From the NCBI RefSeq assembly GCF_025118155.1, contig NW_026251391.1:747501-811500 (forward strand): DNA of 64,000 bases, given 5' to 3'. The translations under genes and the position numbers were made by a program. Under the pieces are notes generated by a model that did no database searches, was not told the DNA's origin, and worked only from the letters and a program-made list of their open reading frames with translations. This document shows, in pieces, positions 14,228-24,846 of the stretch. Origin of the DNA: Cokeromyces recurvatus (taxonomy: Eukaryota > Mucoromycota > Mucoromycetes > Mucorales > Mucoraceae). Every line of letters starts with the position of its first letter. Within the stretch, counting starts at the first letter, position 1.

Positions 14228-14320
14228 TTTTGGGATTCAATAAGCTTTTATCTTCACGTGGTGGATCCTGTTAATCAACTAACCTGTAAAGCAAGGTTGA
14301 GAACTGAAAAAGCTAGTACA
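14228..14320. repeat. Dispersed repeat copy B (pair with 6509-6600)
   Basis: Same-strand copy of the segment at 6509-6600 (GGGATT, CTTC.CGTGGT, ATCCTGTTA, TTGAGAACT). On the minus strand both copies read something like NRI-H-K-KAY before stops, so it could be a remnant of a coding repeat. Family unknown. Confidence 0.45.
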
Positions 14321-14570
14321 TTTGTTTGTTCTTCAATCAATAAAAGAAATAACTTTTTAACATCGGTTTATTTTTTAAGGAGTGCTATCAGCGCGTCTTA
14401 TTTTAATAAGGTCTATTTTTCATGTGTGCAAGACTAAAAGTATGTGAAGCAGCACGGTATTTACGACTTGCTCGTCTCGTCTACATGTTATAAAAAGCAT
14501 ACGCTTTATAAAGTGAAACTTAATAGATAGATAATCATATGTACAGCTTTATTCATAATTACTTTTTTTT

Positions 14571-16426
14571 TCAATTATTTTCTCCTGCGAAAAAGCAAGG
14601 AGGGAAGGAAGGTTTAGCCTTTGGCTTTGTAAAAGTAAAAGCTGAGGAAATTTCCTCCAAATGAGAACTAGTACGTTTCATAATTTGTGCACAATTGTAC
14701 ACAACGGCAAGTACAGGGGGAAGGAAGGAAGGGACTTCATTAATAGCTTCTGGCATTTTAAGTCCGCCTGAAGAAGACAAAAGAGCAACAGAGCCAACAT
14801 ACTTCAATTTCAAGAAGGATAAATACATTCCTATTAAGATTTAGAGTAAGTAAAGTGTTCTGAAATTACGTTATATTATACATATATACTCACCACTGAT
14901 AACCATACCTACGATTTTGACCTTATTAATATCAATAGTAGGATATTGCTCGATCATTTGTAAAGAAAAAGCCTTCATCATCCGTAGGGTTTTTAATCCC
15001 TTTTTTTGCAAGAACTTCGTACCATTTTGCCCTTCATATTCCAAACCAATTTCTAAACAACCAATTTCAGTATTTAATCGTTTAAATACCAAGTCGAAAC
15101 AATAAGCATTCTTCTGTCGAGAAAGGCATTCCTTGCCGCTGATTTTTCTTTTTTTGTTTTTGGCTTCGGAAGAAGCTGCGCTACCTGATCCACTGTAGGA
15201 TTTGAAAAGTATTATTAGATTACTATTGTGTGTATAAAAGAGACGATTGTATTAAGTATTACTTACTTTGATGTTGAAAGTTTACTAATAGTTTTGCTTT
15301 TTTTTATAAACCCGTAAACATCATCAAGCAAGTCTTGTTCCGTTGTTACATTGATAGTACTAGTATTATAAAATAAATCAATAAAATTTAAAACGCTTTG
15401 CACGCACCAATAAATTTCAGGTTTCTCGTAACGGTCAACCTTAACACCTTTAAATGCTGAATAAATATCATGGAAAGTTTTCTAAAAAATGTTATTAGTA
15501 TATCTATTCTGACATAAATATTCATTCAAAAAGTATTAAACTGGCGATTCATACCTTTCCATCTAAATTACCTAAACAATTTATAATATCTTCGGGCAGT
15601 TCTTCTTCAAATTCTTCGGCCTCGGCTTTTTCTTCAACTTCTTTCATTTCTTCTTTTGTGAACACATCATTCCACACATTATCAGTAGTATCAAGAATAA
15701 AGCAGTGTCCGGGACTATATAGCAAAAAAGTTAAGTAAAAGTAAAAGATTAGAACTATAGTTTTTGCATGTATATAATTATTAATTTCAACTTACTGTTC
15801 ACGAGTAAATTCTTTGACTTTTTCGAAGATAATGTCTTCTACTGCCCTTCCAGACTTGAGGATCCATTTGTTATTCTTGATGTTTTCGTAATTTTTCTTA
15901 AAAGCTAACATATCTTCTGTTGAAAGAAAACGTTGGTAATTTAAGGAAGATATTGAACTTCTATCGCTGCTGTCAGTTTTAGCTGTTGAAGCTTTTGTTG
16001 ATGGTGGTGTTGAAGTAATTGGTGCCTTTTCTAAAATCTTTTTCCAGGCTTTTTCTGAAAGAGGGGAGTTCTAGGTTAAAAAAACACGTGTTATTCGGTT
16101 GTAATATTAATAGTAAATCAAAATTGTTTAGTATACTCACGTGAGTAGTAGGATGTATACATTTCTTGATTCTTCTTTTCCAACCGTTTTTAAAAACTTC
16201 AATGTTGAAATCACTTTTTTTGGATTCCTGCTTCCAATCATTGAGAATAAGATCCTCCAATTCAATTAATATTCTTGTTGGTGTTGCTGAATTAGGCTTT
16301 TTGCTCTCTAATTCGAGTATGGAAGCAGTAATGTCTTAATCGAAATTAAGCGTTAATAATTTTTATTAAATGAATACGATTTCATATTAACATACTTTCT
16401 TTGTACTTGATGTTGTTAATACCCAT
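14571..16426 (-). CDS. Protein of unknown function, possibly a fungal lineage-specific family
   Basis: Seven coding blocks with good GT-AG introns join into one protein. The start MGINNIKYKE at 16426-16396 is joined to about 16336. Later blocks hold a basic segment (FKNGWKRRIKKC), a Ser/Thr-rich linker, an acidic stretch (EEMKEVEEKAEAEEFEEE), a moderately conserved core (NGTKFLQKKGLK, EIGCLEIGLE, KVKIVGMVISG) and a C-terminal part with SSGGLKMPEAINEVPSF. I do not recognise an enzyme signature. The EIGCLEIG...GTK core looks like that of hypothetical proteins that are common in Mucorales, which is from memory and not checked. A nuclease-like fold (acidic residues on strands) is possible but unproven. 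No signal peptide or membrane segment is evident. Confidence 0.6.
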
Positions 16427-16829
16427 AATAATAAAGATAAGTCAGAGGATAAAGAGAGATTTTTTAGTTGGCGTGAGTATGCTGCTTTTTTAATTAAAAC
16501 GTTTTGTTTATTTGTGTAACGCGTTATGTAAGTAATTGGTGCATACTACTACGTTCTTCATCGATGCGAGAACCATTTAGCTCTATTCTTTCTCAACGCT
16601 AAAAAGTATGGCAACTATTTCTTAATTCATGATATGATGCTGGGATAAAGCAAAAAATATAATGCTCAATGATTTCTCGTACTAGCCATCGCAATATGAA
16701 AGCTCTTTATTATTTCTTTAAAGTACTGTTTCAATCAATTAAAGTATTGAAATGCTATCTAAAACAAATGACTACCTTTGAAATAATCTATCTTTCTCTG
16801 ATTTTCACGTAATCATCGAGATCAATAGT

Positions 16830-18000
16830 TTGAAATGGAATTTATTATGTTCCTTAAATCAATCGCTCAACTCACGTAGAAAAATGTCAAAAAATATACA
16901 GTCCCACAATCTGAATTTCAAATGTTTAAAAGATCTCGAATTAGGAAAAAAGGCAGAAGATCTCCTCTTCCAGAACTTCCTCCTCGCCCTCCTAGAGAAT
17001 CAACTCGTTTTGGAGAGATGACCTTTGAATTCAGCACAAGAAAAAAAAAGAACTCTGGCACTTCCTCCTCCCCTCCTCCCCAAAACTTCGGTTAAGATCC
17101 AGAAGTCGATTGCGATTTTGAGGAGAACGATCTAGAAAATTTTGCCCGGCAAAGAACAATTAGGAGCAATTGGGCTGAGTCCCTGCCAAAATTAGCCCAG
17201 TCTTTCTTGCGGTACCCGGTACATCGGTAGATGTGAGAAGGGCTGCTCCGATTCACGGACAATTGCTCCTGTTTGCCGTCCTCTTTGTTCTTGTAGAGTC
17301 ATCTACAAGAAAAAAATTTACATGCACTTTGTACATCGTAAGTAGTCGCATATTCATTGAAAATATTGACACACATTCTTAATGTAATTGATATTCATAT
17401 AGATTTGCAGGTGTTTGAAGTCTATTTTTGCGGATGTAAACGAAAAGCTGAGCAATTAGTTGAAATGGGGATGCTCCCTGCATCCCTTAACAACATCCAA
17501 TTTGCTATCCAATTTGCTATTCATTTTGGTGCCCTCGAGTTTATGAGGGATACAAGAGATGCTCTCGTCGCCTCTGACCAAGGCTTGGCCGATTATTATA
17601 ATAGGTTAAACCAAGTTTGCCAGGTAAATTGAAAAAAAAAAAAAAAAAAAAAAAAAACTTCTTATGTACTTCTTTGCTGATTTTTTTTTTAGAAACCCAT
17701 GACTAAGGCATTCTGTCAAAGCCTTTTGCCTATCTTTTCGATATTGATGATGGTTGTAGAGGATCTTTTAGATCAAATGGTGCCTGTCTTTGCCGATTTT
17801 AAAGGCTGCCCCGCTTGTCCTGATGTAATTATACGTTTTAGGTTACTACTTCTACTTATTATTACAAGCATGTTAAACGGTTTTAATAGGGGTGTCAGAA
17901 TATCCCTGAATTCTTCTCAAATTTGCATTAAATCCTGCTTCGTTGATGAAGAAACAGTTGCTCATATAATTTACGCCTATGTTCTTTATCTCCTCCACCC
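16830..18000 (+). pseudogene. KDZ-type transposase relic
   Basis: Broken plus-strand coding traces. 17105-17215 reads RTIRSNWAESLPKLAQSFL, and after a possible intron 17400-17625 reads VYFCGCKRKAEQLVEMGMLP with ASLNNIQFAI and DQGLADYYNRL. 17700-17960 contains VFADFKGCPACPD and a later FVDEETVAHIIYAY. The order (R-W-LP, FCGC-QL-LPAS, then CPAC) fits the Kyakuja-Dileera-Zisupton transposases of fungi. Stops and frameshifts occur between blocks, and the catalytic DDE part is missing. The relic ends about where the Tc1-like relic on the other strand begins, which suggests nested insertion. Confidence 0.55.
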
Positions 18001-18013
18001 ATTTCTTTCTCAC

Positions 18014-18775
18014 TTAAATCCTCTCTGTACTGTTTCGCCCTGAAGGCTCTAGTTGTACCTTCTTCAAAGTGAGGAACCAGAGATCGCTCAAATAGCGGTA
18101 TAAAGTAGGTTTTGAGAGTGATAGACCCTCAAAAGTACTAGTCAACCGATTAAGTAGCTGATCAGCTGTAATGGTAGGCTGTTCGTAATAAAACTCTGTA
18201 ACAGCATTCTTCGTTGCTTCTGCTAGGTCGCTATCTGCTTCAACTATTCTTGGTCGGCCAACAGTTTTGAACAAGGGGTCTGGGTCTTTCTTCCAGGTGC
18301 TATGGCACCGTTGTATACTTCTCGATTCTAAGCCTAAATCTAGAGCAACTGCTCTAGTGCGCGCTGTTTTTTGGATGAACATCCACTAAGTGAACGGCAT
18401 GTGCCTTAACCTCATTACTGACACGTTTGTTCTTTATCAGGTTGTTTTTTGCCTCTCTGGACTTTTTTTTTTTTTTTGTCTCTTAGTCGTCTTCTGTTCT
18501 AAGCAATTTGGATCCTGATCAACTTCCATCATAAACTTGTCTCTAGCTGCAATATAAGCGCTATAAGATGTAAGTTCATCTAACTTGTACGGATCTTCAT
18601 TCTCAGTGATATTCATTGCATCATTTCCATCTTCATCCAAAACGTTCCCTTGCCCATCCTCAAAATAAAACAAATAGCTCATTACAAAAGTGTTTCAAGA
18701 GAAAAAGAGAATTGATTTTTATGCGACATCTTTTTCCTAAAAAGTGCGACATCATTTTGAGAAAAAGTATATATG
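18014..18775 (-). pseudogene. Truncated Tc1-like transposase relic with one terminal end
   Basis: Minus-strand frames 18437-18682 (LFYFEDGQGNVLDEDG, acidic, then a Lys-rich run) and 18014-18382. The second holds an HTH region (ARTRAVALDLGLESRSIQRC), a GRPRIVEADSD linker and a second helix region (TITADQLLNRL, LSKPTLYRYLSDL), followed by a LTLKKVQLEPSGRNSTE-type segment. This is the N-terminal half of a Tc1/IS630-like transposase. The frame stops at 18014 before the DDE domain. At 18720-18775 the sequence repeats TGCGACATC twice, probably the terminal repeat of the element. The other end was not found. Confidence 0.6.
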
Positions 18776-18989
18776 CATAAATTGTAAGACATAGTTAGTC
18801 ATACTTTAATCTCAGTTTTATGTTCTATCAGATAGCTATTATATATGTCACAGAATATAGACATTAAATATAACTATCATTTTTATATTAACAATATTTA
18901 GAAAAAAAAAAAAAAAACTAAAAATAAAAAGGATTTACATACAAAAAAAAATATATATATATATATATATACATATTTGTATATACATA

Positions 18990-20164
18990 TATTATTTTGA
19001 TACACTTGCAGTGGCGACTTCAATAATTGTACGAGCACGCTTATTATTTTCCTCGGCAGAAGTATTATCATTTTTTCTCTTTTTATCGTCATTGTTGTTT
19101 TTATCATTATGTCTACCACGACCGTTATGTCCTCCACGACCTCCACGGCCCCCGCGGCCTCCACGGCCTCCACGACCATGCTTTAAAGCTTCCTTTTGAA
19201 TTTTATTAAAGTGAGCACGTGCGGTGGAACTTGCTAAAAAGAAATTGATACTTTCAATTTTGTGATCTGTCAATTTCTCCAAAAATTCTTCTGGTGACAT
19301 TTTATATAACTCTATCACACCACAGCCTTTTTTATCCAGAGGCTCAAGACGACCTACATTAGGAGCCACCGTTTTAACAAGTTCCTTAATATCTTTATAG
19401 CCATAATCTTGACCATTTGAATATTCAATAAGATGACGATGTGTGAATTTGTTGGCTAATCCTTCATATTCTGCGCCTCCAAACTTTTCTTGCTTTTTCA
19501 TTTCAACGTAGTCAGCTTTAATCATGGTCAATAATGGCAAGGATTTGTATTCGGTGGCTTCTTCAACTACCTTCTGAGCGATTTCTGGTAGTTCAAATTC
19601 TACAAAGATACTACCCTTAAATTTACCAGTACGGTTATTATTGCCCTCACGACGAAGACGAACTGAAAGGACGCGACCAAACTTTCCATAAAATTCTTTT
19701 AATTCTGCTTCTGAAGGTTGATCTTCTTCTGTATTAAATCCTTTCTATGAAAAAAAAAGAAAAGAAAAGAAAAGGGGAGGGGAGATTAATAAAACAAAAC
19801 AGTTTTACTTTATAAAAAGAATTATTATTCTTACAGCATAAATGGATCGTTTATTTTGTTGCTCAATATGATCCAAAAACTTCTTTTGATTTTCTGCTGC
19901 TCTTCTTTCTTCTCTTGATAACGTTGGTTTTTCTTCTTCTTCTTTAGGCTGTTCTTCTTCCTTTCTAATGTAACGTAAATGAGTTTTGGCTTCATTCATT
20001 TCAAAATCGTTTGGACTGATTGAAACTGCTTTTTCAAATAAGCCAAGATCGCCTTCCAAAATCTCTTTAAATCGTTTGATCATGGAAAGTTTCTTGATAG
20101 GAACCCCTAAATAATATAAGATTTATACGTCAGTCTTTTATTATTATTATTATTCTTTAATAAG

Positions 20165-20196
<32 letters not shown>

Positions 20197-20407
20197 TCAA
20201 AAGCTTACAGTGTTCAGGATCCTTTTCTACAAGTTCTCTGAAAAAATTATCTTTCTTCAAGTTTTCAGGATCAAAGATCGCAAGTAATTGACGTTGAACA
20301 TTATGAACCTTTGGTGGTTGTGCCTCATTTGAGATAGAAACATCAGTATTAGGTTGTTGTTGTTGTTGTTGTTCTAAAGTAGGTTCTATAGTAGTTTGAT
20401 CTGTCAT
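18990..20407 (-). CDS. La-type RNA-binding protein (La motif, RRM, xRRM-like, RGG tail)
   Basis: La proteins bind the UUU-3'OH ends of new RNA polymerase III transcripts and shield pre-tRNAs in the nucleus. The start at 20407 gives an N-terminal Gln-rich region (a GTT repeat on the + strand encodes the poly-Q) and a La motif (VQRQLLAIFDPENLKKDNFF, then KKLSMIKRFKEI and NEAKTHLRYI). An RRM follows (KFKGSIFVEFE as RNP1), then a second xRRM-like domain (IEYSNGQDYGYKDIKELV, INFFLASSTARAHFNKI) and a Gly-Arg-rich tail (HGRGGRGGRGGRGG) with a basic, acidic-flanked end. Three exons. The La motif lacks the usual Tyr-Tyr in QxxYYF: here it is Q-L-L-A-I-F, although the later Asp and Phe are kept. It could be a La-related protein rather than the housekeeping La. 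Confidence 0.85.
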
Positions 20408-20720
20408 CGTTGATCCGTATTTATATTTTAAAGGGAAAAAAAAAATAATTTTGCATTGGAAGAAAAAAAAAAATTTACAGGTCCCTTCTGTGACTACTAC
20501 TACTCCCTATGGAAACAAGTTAATCCTCGATATTATTAGAATAACAGCAATCATAAATAAATATATAATCGATTGCAAAGAGCTTACTTTTAGTTAATTT
20601 GATGTAGAAGTCTATTTTATTTTATTTATAAAAAGATGGTGTATGTATATATGTGCGTATAAAAAGAAAAAGAAAAATAAAAAAAAAAAAAGAGAAATAA
20701 AATAAAATAAAATATATAAT

Positions 20721-23654
20721 TAACGACGTTTTGATTTAGTAGTCTTTGAATTGTTAGAAGTGGGAACTGGTGTGCTGGATTTCGATCTAGTGCCTCTATT
20801 CTTTGACTGAGACTATTTAGAAAAAAAAAATTAGCACACATACACATATTTCTCTTTAAAATAAATATACCTTCTTTTCTTCTGTTTCATCAAATTCAGA
20901 ATTTTCTTTTTGAATCAAACTAATTAATGTATTACAACGTCTGGCAATCTCTTGAGAAGTTCTGGATTTCAAGAACCAATCAAATCTGAAAAGAGGAGAC
21001 TGTTTGATTTCACGACGAATATTATCATAGACATTCTCTGAACCATAACCATATTTCTCAAGCATAACGACAAGGAAACGATCTTCTTCTTCTGTATAGT
21101 TTTTACCTTTAGTAGGTTGTGTATAATGTATCTTAAGTTGTTGAAGAGGAATACGATGACGGCGTACCTTCTCTGTTAGTTGACTTTGTATATCTGCTTG
21201 TTTTTCTAATTCACTTTCCCCCTTTTCAATCTTGGAAACGTGTTTTTCATAGTCTGAAATTTCTTTATAACGAGACCAGAAGACTTTGGAATACTTTTTA
21301 ACTTCATCTAATGTCTTGCCCTCCAATTCATTCGTAATGGATTCCAAGTCGTTACGGCCATATTTGGAACAAGCATTGATGAAAATTGCAAAATCTTTTT
21401 TACCCCAATTCGAGAACCCTTTAGTAAATAGCTTCTTTCGTTCTTCTTCTTCTTCTTCAGTAAGAGGTTCAGCATTATCAATCTTCTTTTGTTCCTCCTC
21501 TCTTTCTTCTTCTAATCGCTTAATATCTTCTTCTGTAGCACCTTCTTCAGGACTAATAGGTGGAATTTTATAACCTAGAGATTTTCTTAAATAAAGTGTA
21601 TCACGTTCATTCAGTTCAGCAAGACGAGAAGGAAAGAATTGGAAATCTTCAATGTTATATTTCTTTGGTCGAGGAGCCTTTGTGGAAGGTGTACGAGCAC
21701 TAGTACGCAAGGCTTCCTTGTAATAATCATCAACAGCATAATTTGCCTTTCTCTCTCTCTTTGCGGGGCCTAACCAGGAGAGACCGATGTTTTCAGCCTT
21801 ACGTTTGTGACTCCAATCTTCACCATCCCATTTGTATGCACTCTCAGAAGTAAAATTCTTAAGGTCATCTATGTTCAAATTAGAATATTTACTGTTCAAT
21901 TCTGCCGTCTTTTCTTCACCATGACGTAAAATCTCATCAATATCGTCCACTGCTGATGGATCAGAATTATCATTATCCTTAAAGATGCTATCAGCACCAT
22001 GCTGAATCATAGTAAGTAAATCTTCCTTAGAAGGTGCTTTCGATTTTGCACCTGCACTCATACGACCTTGTTGAATAACTAATTGGTCTAAACGAAGCTT
22101 TTGAGCAGCACGCTCCAGTATCTTTTCTTCAATTGCATTTTCAGTTACAAATCTAAAGACATAGACTTGTTTAGTTTGACCAATACGATGAGCACGATCC
22201 ATAGCTTGAAGATCCACTTGAGGGTTCCAATCACTATCATATAGAATAACGACATCAGCAGTTGTTAAATTGATACCAAGACCACCAGCACGTGTTGTTA
22301 ACAAAAAGATGAACTTATCACTTCCAGGCTTATTATACTCATCAATAGCATCAATACGATCCTCTTGACTAGTTTGACCATCAATACGACAATATTGATA
22401 ATCTTTCCACCAACAGTAATCTTCTAAAATGTCAAGGACACGACTCATTTGACTGAATAAAAGAACACGAGATCCTTGTGCTTTACATTTCTTCAAAAGC
22501 TTATCAAGTATCACCATCTTACCACAATTATCTACCAAATGTTGATCCGTAGTGAAAGGAGGTCCAGGTTCAGCACCATCGAAAAGATAAGGATGATTAC
22601 AACATTTTCTAAGTTGCATAACGATATTAAGCAAGCGAGTTTTGCCTTCACGTTTATTAAGACCAACACCATTAATAGCATCAATATCCTTCTCTAAAAT
22701 CTTTTGATACCATTGTCTTTGCATAGGAGTCATACGTACATAGATGTTAATCTCCTTCTTCGGCAAAAGTGATTTTTCTACATCAGATTTGATACGACGT
22801 AACAAAAAGGGTCTCAATACTTTATGAAGCTGTTCAACTACCTTCTTTTGATCTCCACCTTGCTTTTCAAACCATTCATCAAATACTTCAGAAGAACTGA
22901 AAACGTCAGGAAGTAAAAAGTTCAACAAAGCCCATAATTCATGCAAATTGTTCTGAAGTGGTGTACCTGTAATTAGAAGTCGATTTTTGGATTCTAAAAT
23001 ACGTACAAGCTGAGAAAGCATAGAATTTTCATTCTTAATACGATGAGCCTCATCAATAATAATATATTGCCATTTAACTTTCTTGAATTGAGCTTTCTCC
23101 AGTAAACAAATTTCATATGAAGTAATACAGACTTCGAAGTTACCAAAAGCCAAGCGTTCTTTTATCAATTTATTCTTTTAGAAGAAAAAAAAAAGGGAGA
23201 GGGATTAATAATGTATAATATTCATATTACAACTTTCTATTTTGTATAATTACTCTCTCTTCTTTATCACCATGAAAAATGAAAGCATCAAAATTAGGAA
23301 TCCATTTGCTAAATTCGTTATGCCAATTATGTAAAGTAGATTTAGGTACAACGACCAAGTGAGGACCTTTAACACCATAAACATGCTTAAGATAGCCTAA
23401 AAATGAAATAGTTTGCAAGGTTTTACCCAAACCCTACAGAGAGAGAAAAAAAAGAGGTAATTAATATTGAAAATCAAAAAAGATATAAATATATGTATAA
23501 AATTAGCTCATTTACCATTTCATCAGCAAGAATACCATTGATACCATTTTCAAATAATGAAATCATCCAATTTAAACCTTGAATTTGATATTCTCGAAGC
23601 GTGCCTCCTACGACATCTACACAACAAATTAGTTATCCTACTTTCAATTTTTTC

Positions 23655-23688
<34 letters not shown>

Positions 23689-24502
23689 TGACGTTACAAG
23701 TAGGAGATTGAGTAAACACAGTCATTTCATTATCGTTTTCTTCTTGTTCATCCTTTAAAATTTCCTCATCTTCTTCTTTTTCTGTCTTTCTTCTACGTCT
23801 TGATCTAACCTCCCATAACAAAAAATAAAAATAAAAAAAAATCGTTGATTAATTTTCTAAAAAAAAAATGAGTTTTTAAACATTGTTTATCCTTTACCCT
23901 TCTTCATCTGAATTTAATTTTTGAATTTCTTTTTCTTTCAGTACTTCTTTCATAGCTTCGTCCTGAACTTCTGTCATCTTTAAGAAATGTGCAAATAATT
24001 CAGTTTGACCTAGAAGATATCTATAACGTTTAAGACGAGTTTCATACTATTTTATAAAAGTAAGAATAAATTAGCTTATATAATACATATATATAAATAG
24101 ATAGAACTTACAGCAGAACATTCCTTAAATGTACGAAGAGGCGTTGATTCCTTTGAGGTCATTCTTGATGAATCAATATCCTTAAATAATAAATAAAAAA
24201 AAAAGTTGAGAAAAATGCCATAATTTATGCAATAATATCAATACGTACAGAATCGACTTGAGATGCATGATCATCAACTATAGCTGGTGAAGCCTAATTT
24301 ATGAAAAAAATAAATGATTAGTTTAATTTATTAAATCTGTCAAATATAAAAAACAACAACAACAACAACAACAACAACACATTACAACTTCTTGTTTAAG
24401 ATCTTGATCTGCTTGTCGATCAATTACCATATCCTGCAATAAAATATAAATAAAGTTGTTTATTATGAACTATTCAAAGCATTTTACCTGAGGATCAGAC
24501 AT
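20721..24502 (-). CDS. ISWI-family chromatin remodelling ATPase
   Basis: ATP-driven nucleosome-sliding motor of the SNF2 superfamily, acting in the nucleus. Start MSDPQ at 24502. The first exons encode a short Lys/Glu-rich N-terminal region ([20 protein letters not shown]), then [29 protein letters not shown] (motif I), [12 protein letters not shown] (motif II), [16 protein letters not shown] (motif III), and in the second lobe [13 protein letters not shown] and [16 protein letters not shown] (motifs V and VI). The C-terminal part has the HAND, SANT ([17 protein letters not shown]) and SLIDE ([17 protein letters not shown]) domains. Ten or so exons, mostly tiny at the 5' end, with a 2.3 kb main exon (20856-23168). 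The last exon (20721-20815) adds a basic tail. Two long poly(A) tracts lie just upstream of the start (24597-24631 and 24763-24805). Confidence 0.95.
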
Positions 24503-24591
24503 TGCAAATAAGTTTTAAAGATAAACAAGAAATGAACAAGAGAAAAAAAAAAGTGCTGAATGCCTTCTTTTTTTTTTTTGTGACAGCAGAA

Positions 24592-24639
<48 letters not shown>

Positions 24640-24761
24640 GAAAAAAAAAAGAAAACGCGACTTGACACGGTTACTGAATTTGCAATTTTTAAACTCAACT
24701 TTACAAAAAAATTAAAAAAAAAATGCATAACTTAGATACATAAAGTGATAATTTTAGAACA

Positions 24762-24806
<45 letters not shown>

Positions 24807-24846
24807 AAAATTAATAAAGGGGATATAAGATAATAAATAGATATGA

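Noticed and set aside
18898..19209. Frames of repeated Pro/Arg or Gly/Leu opposite the La RGG tail
   Set aside because: They are read from the GGT/CGT repeats of the La protein in other frames or on the other strand.
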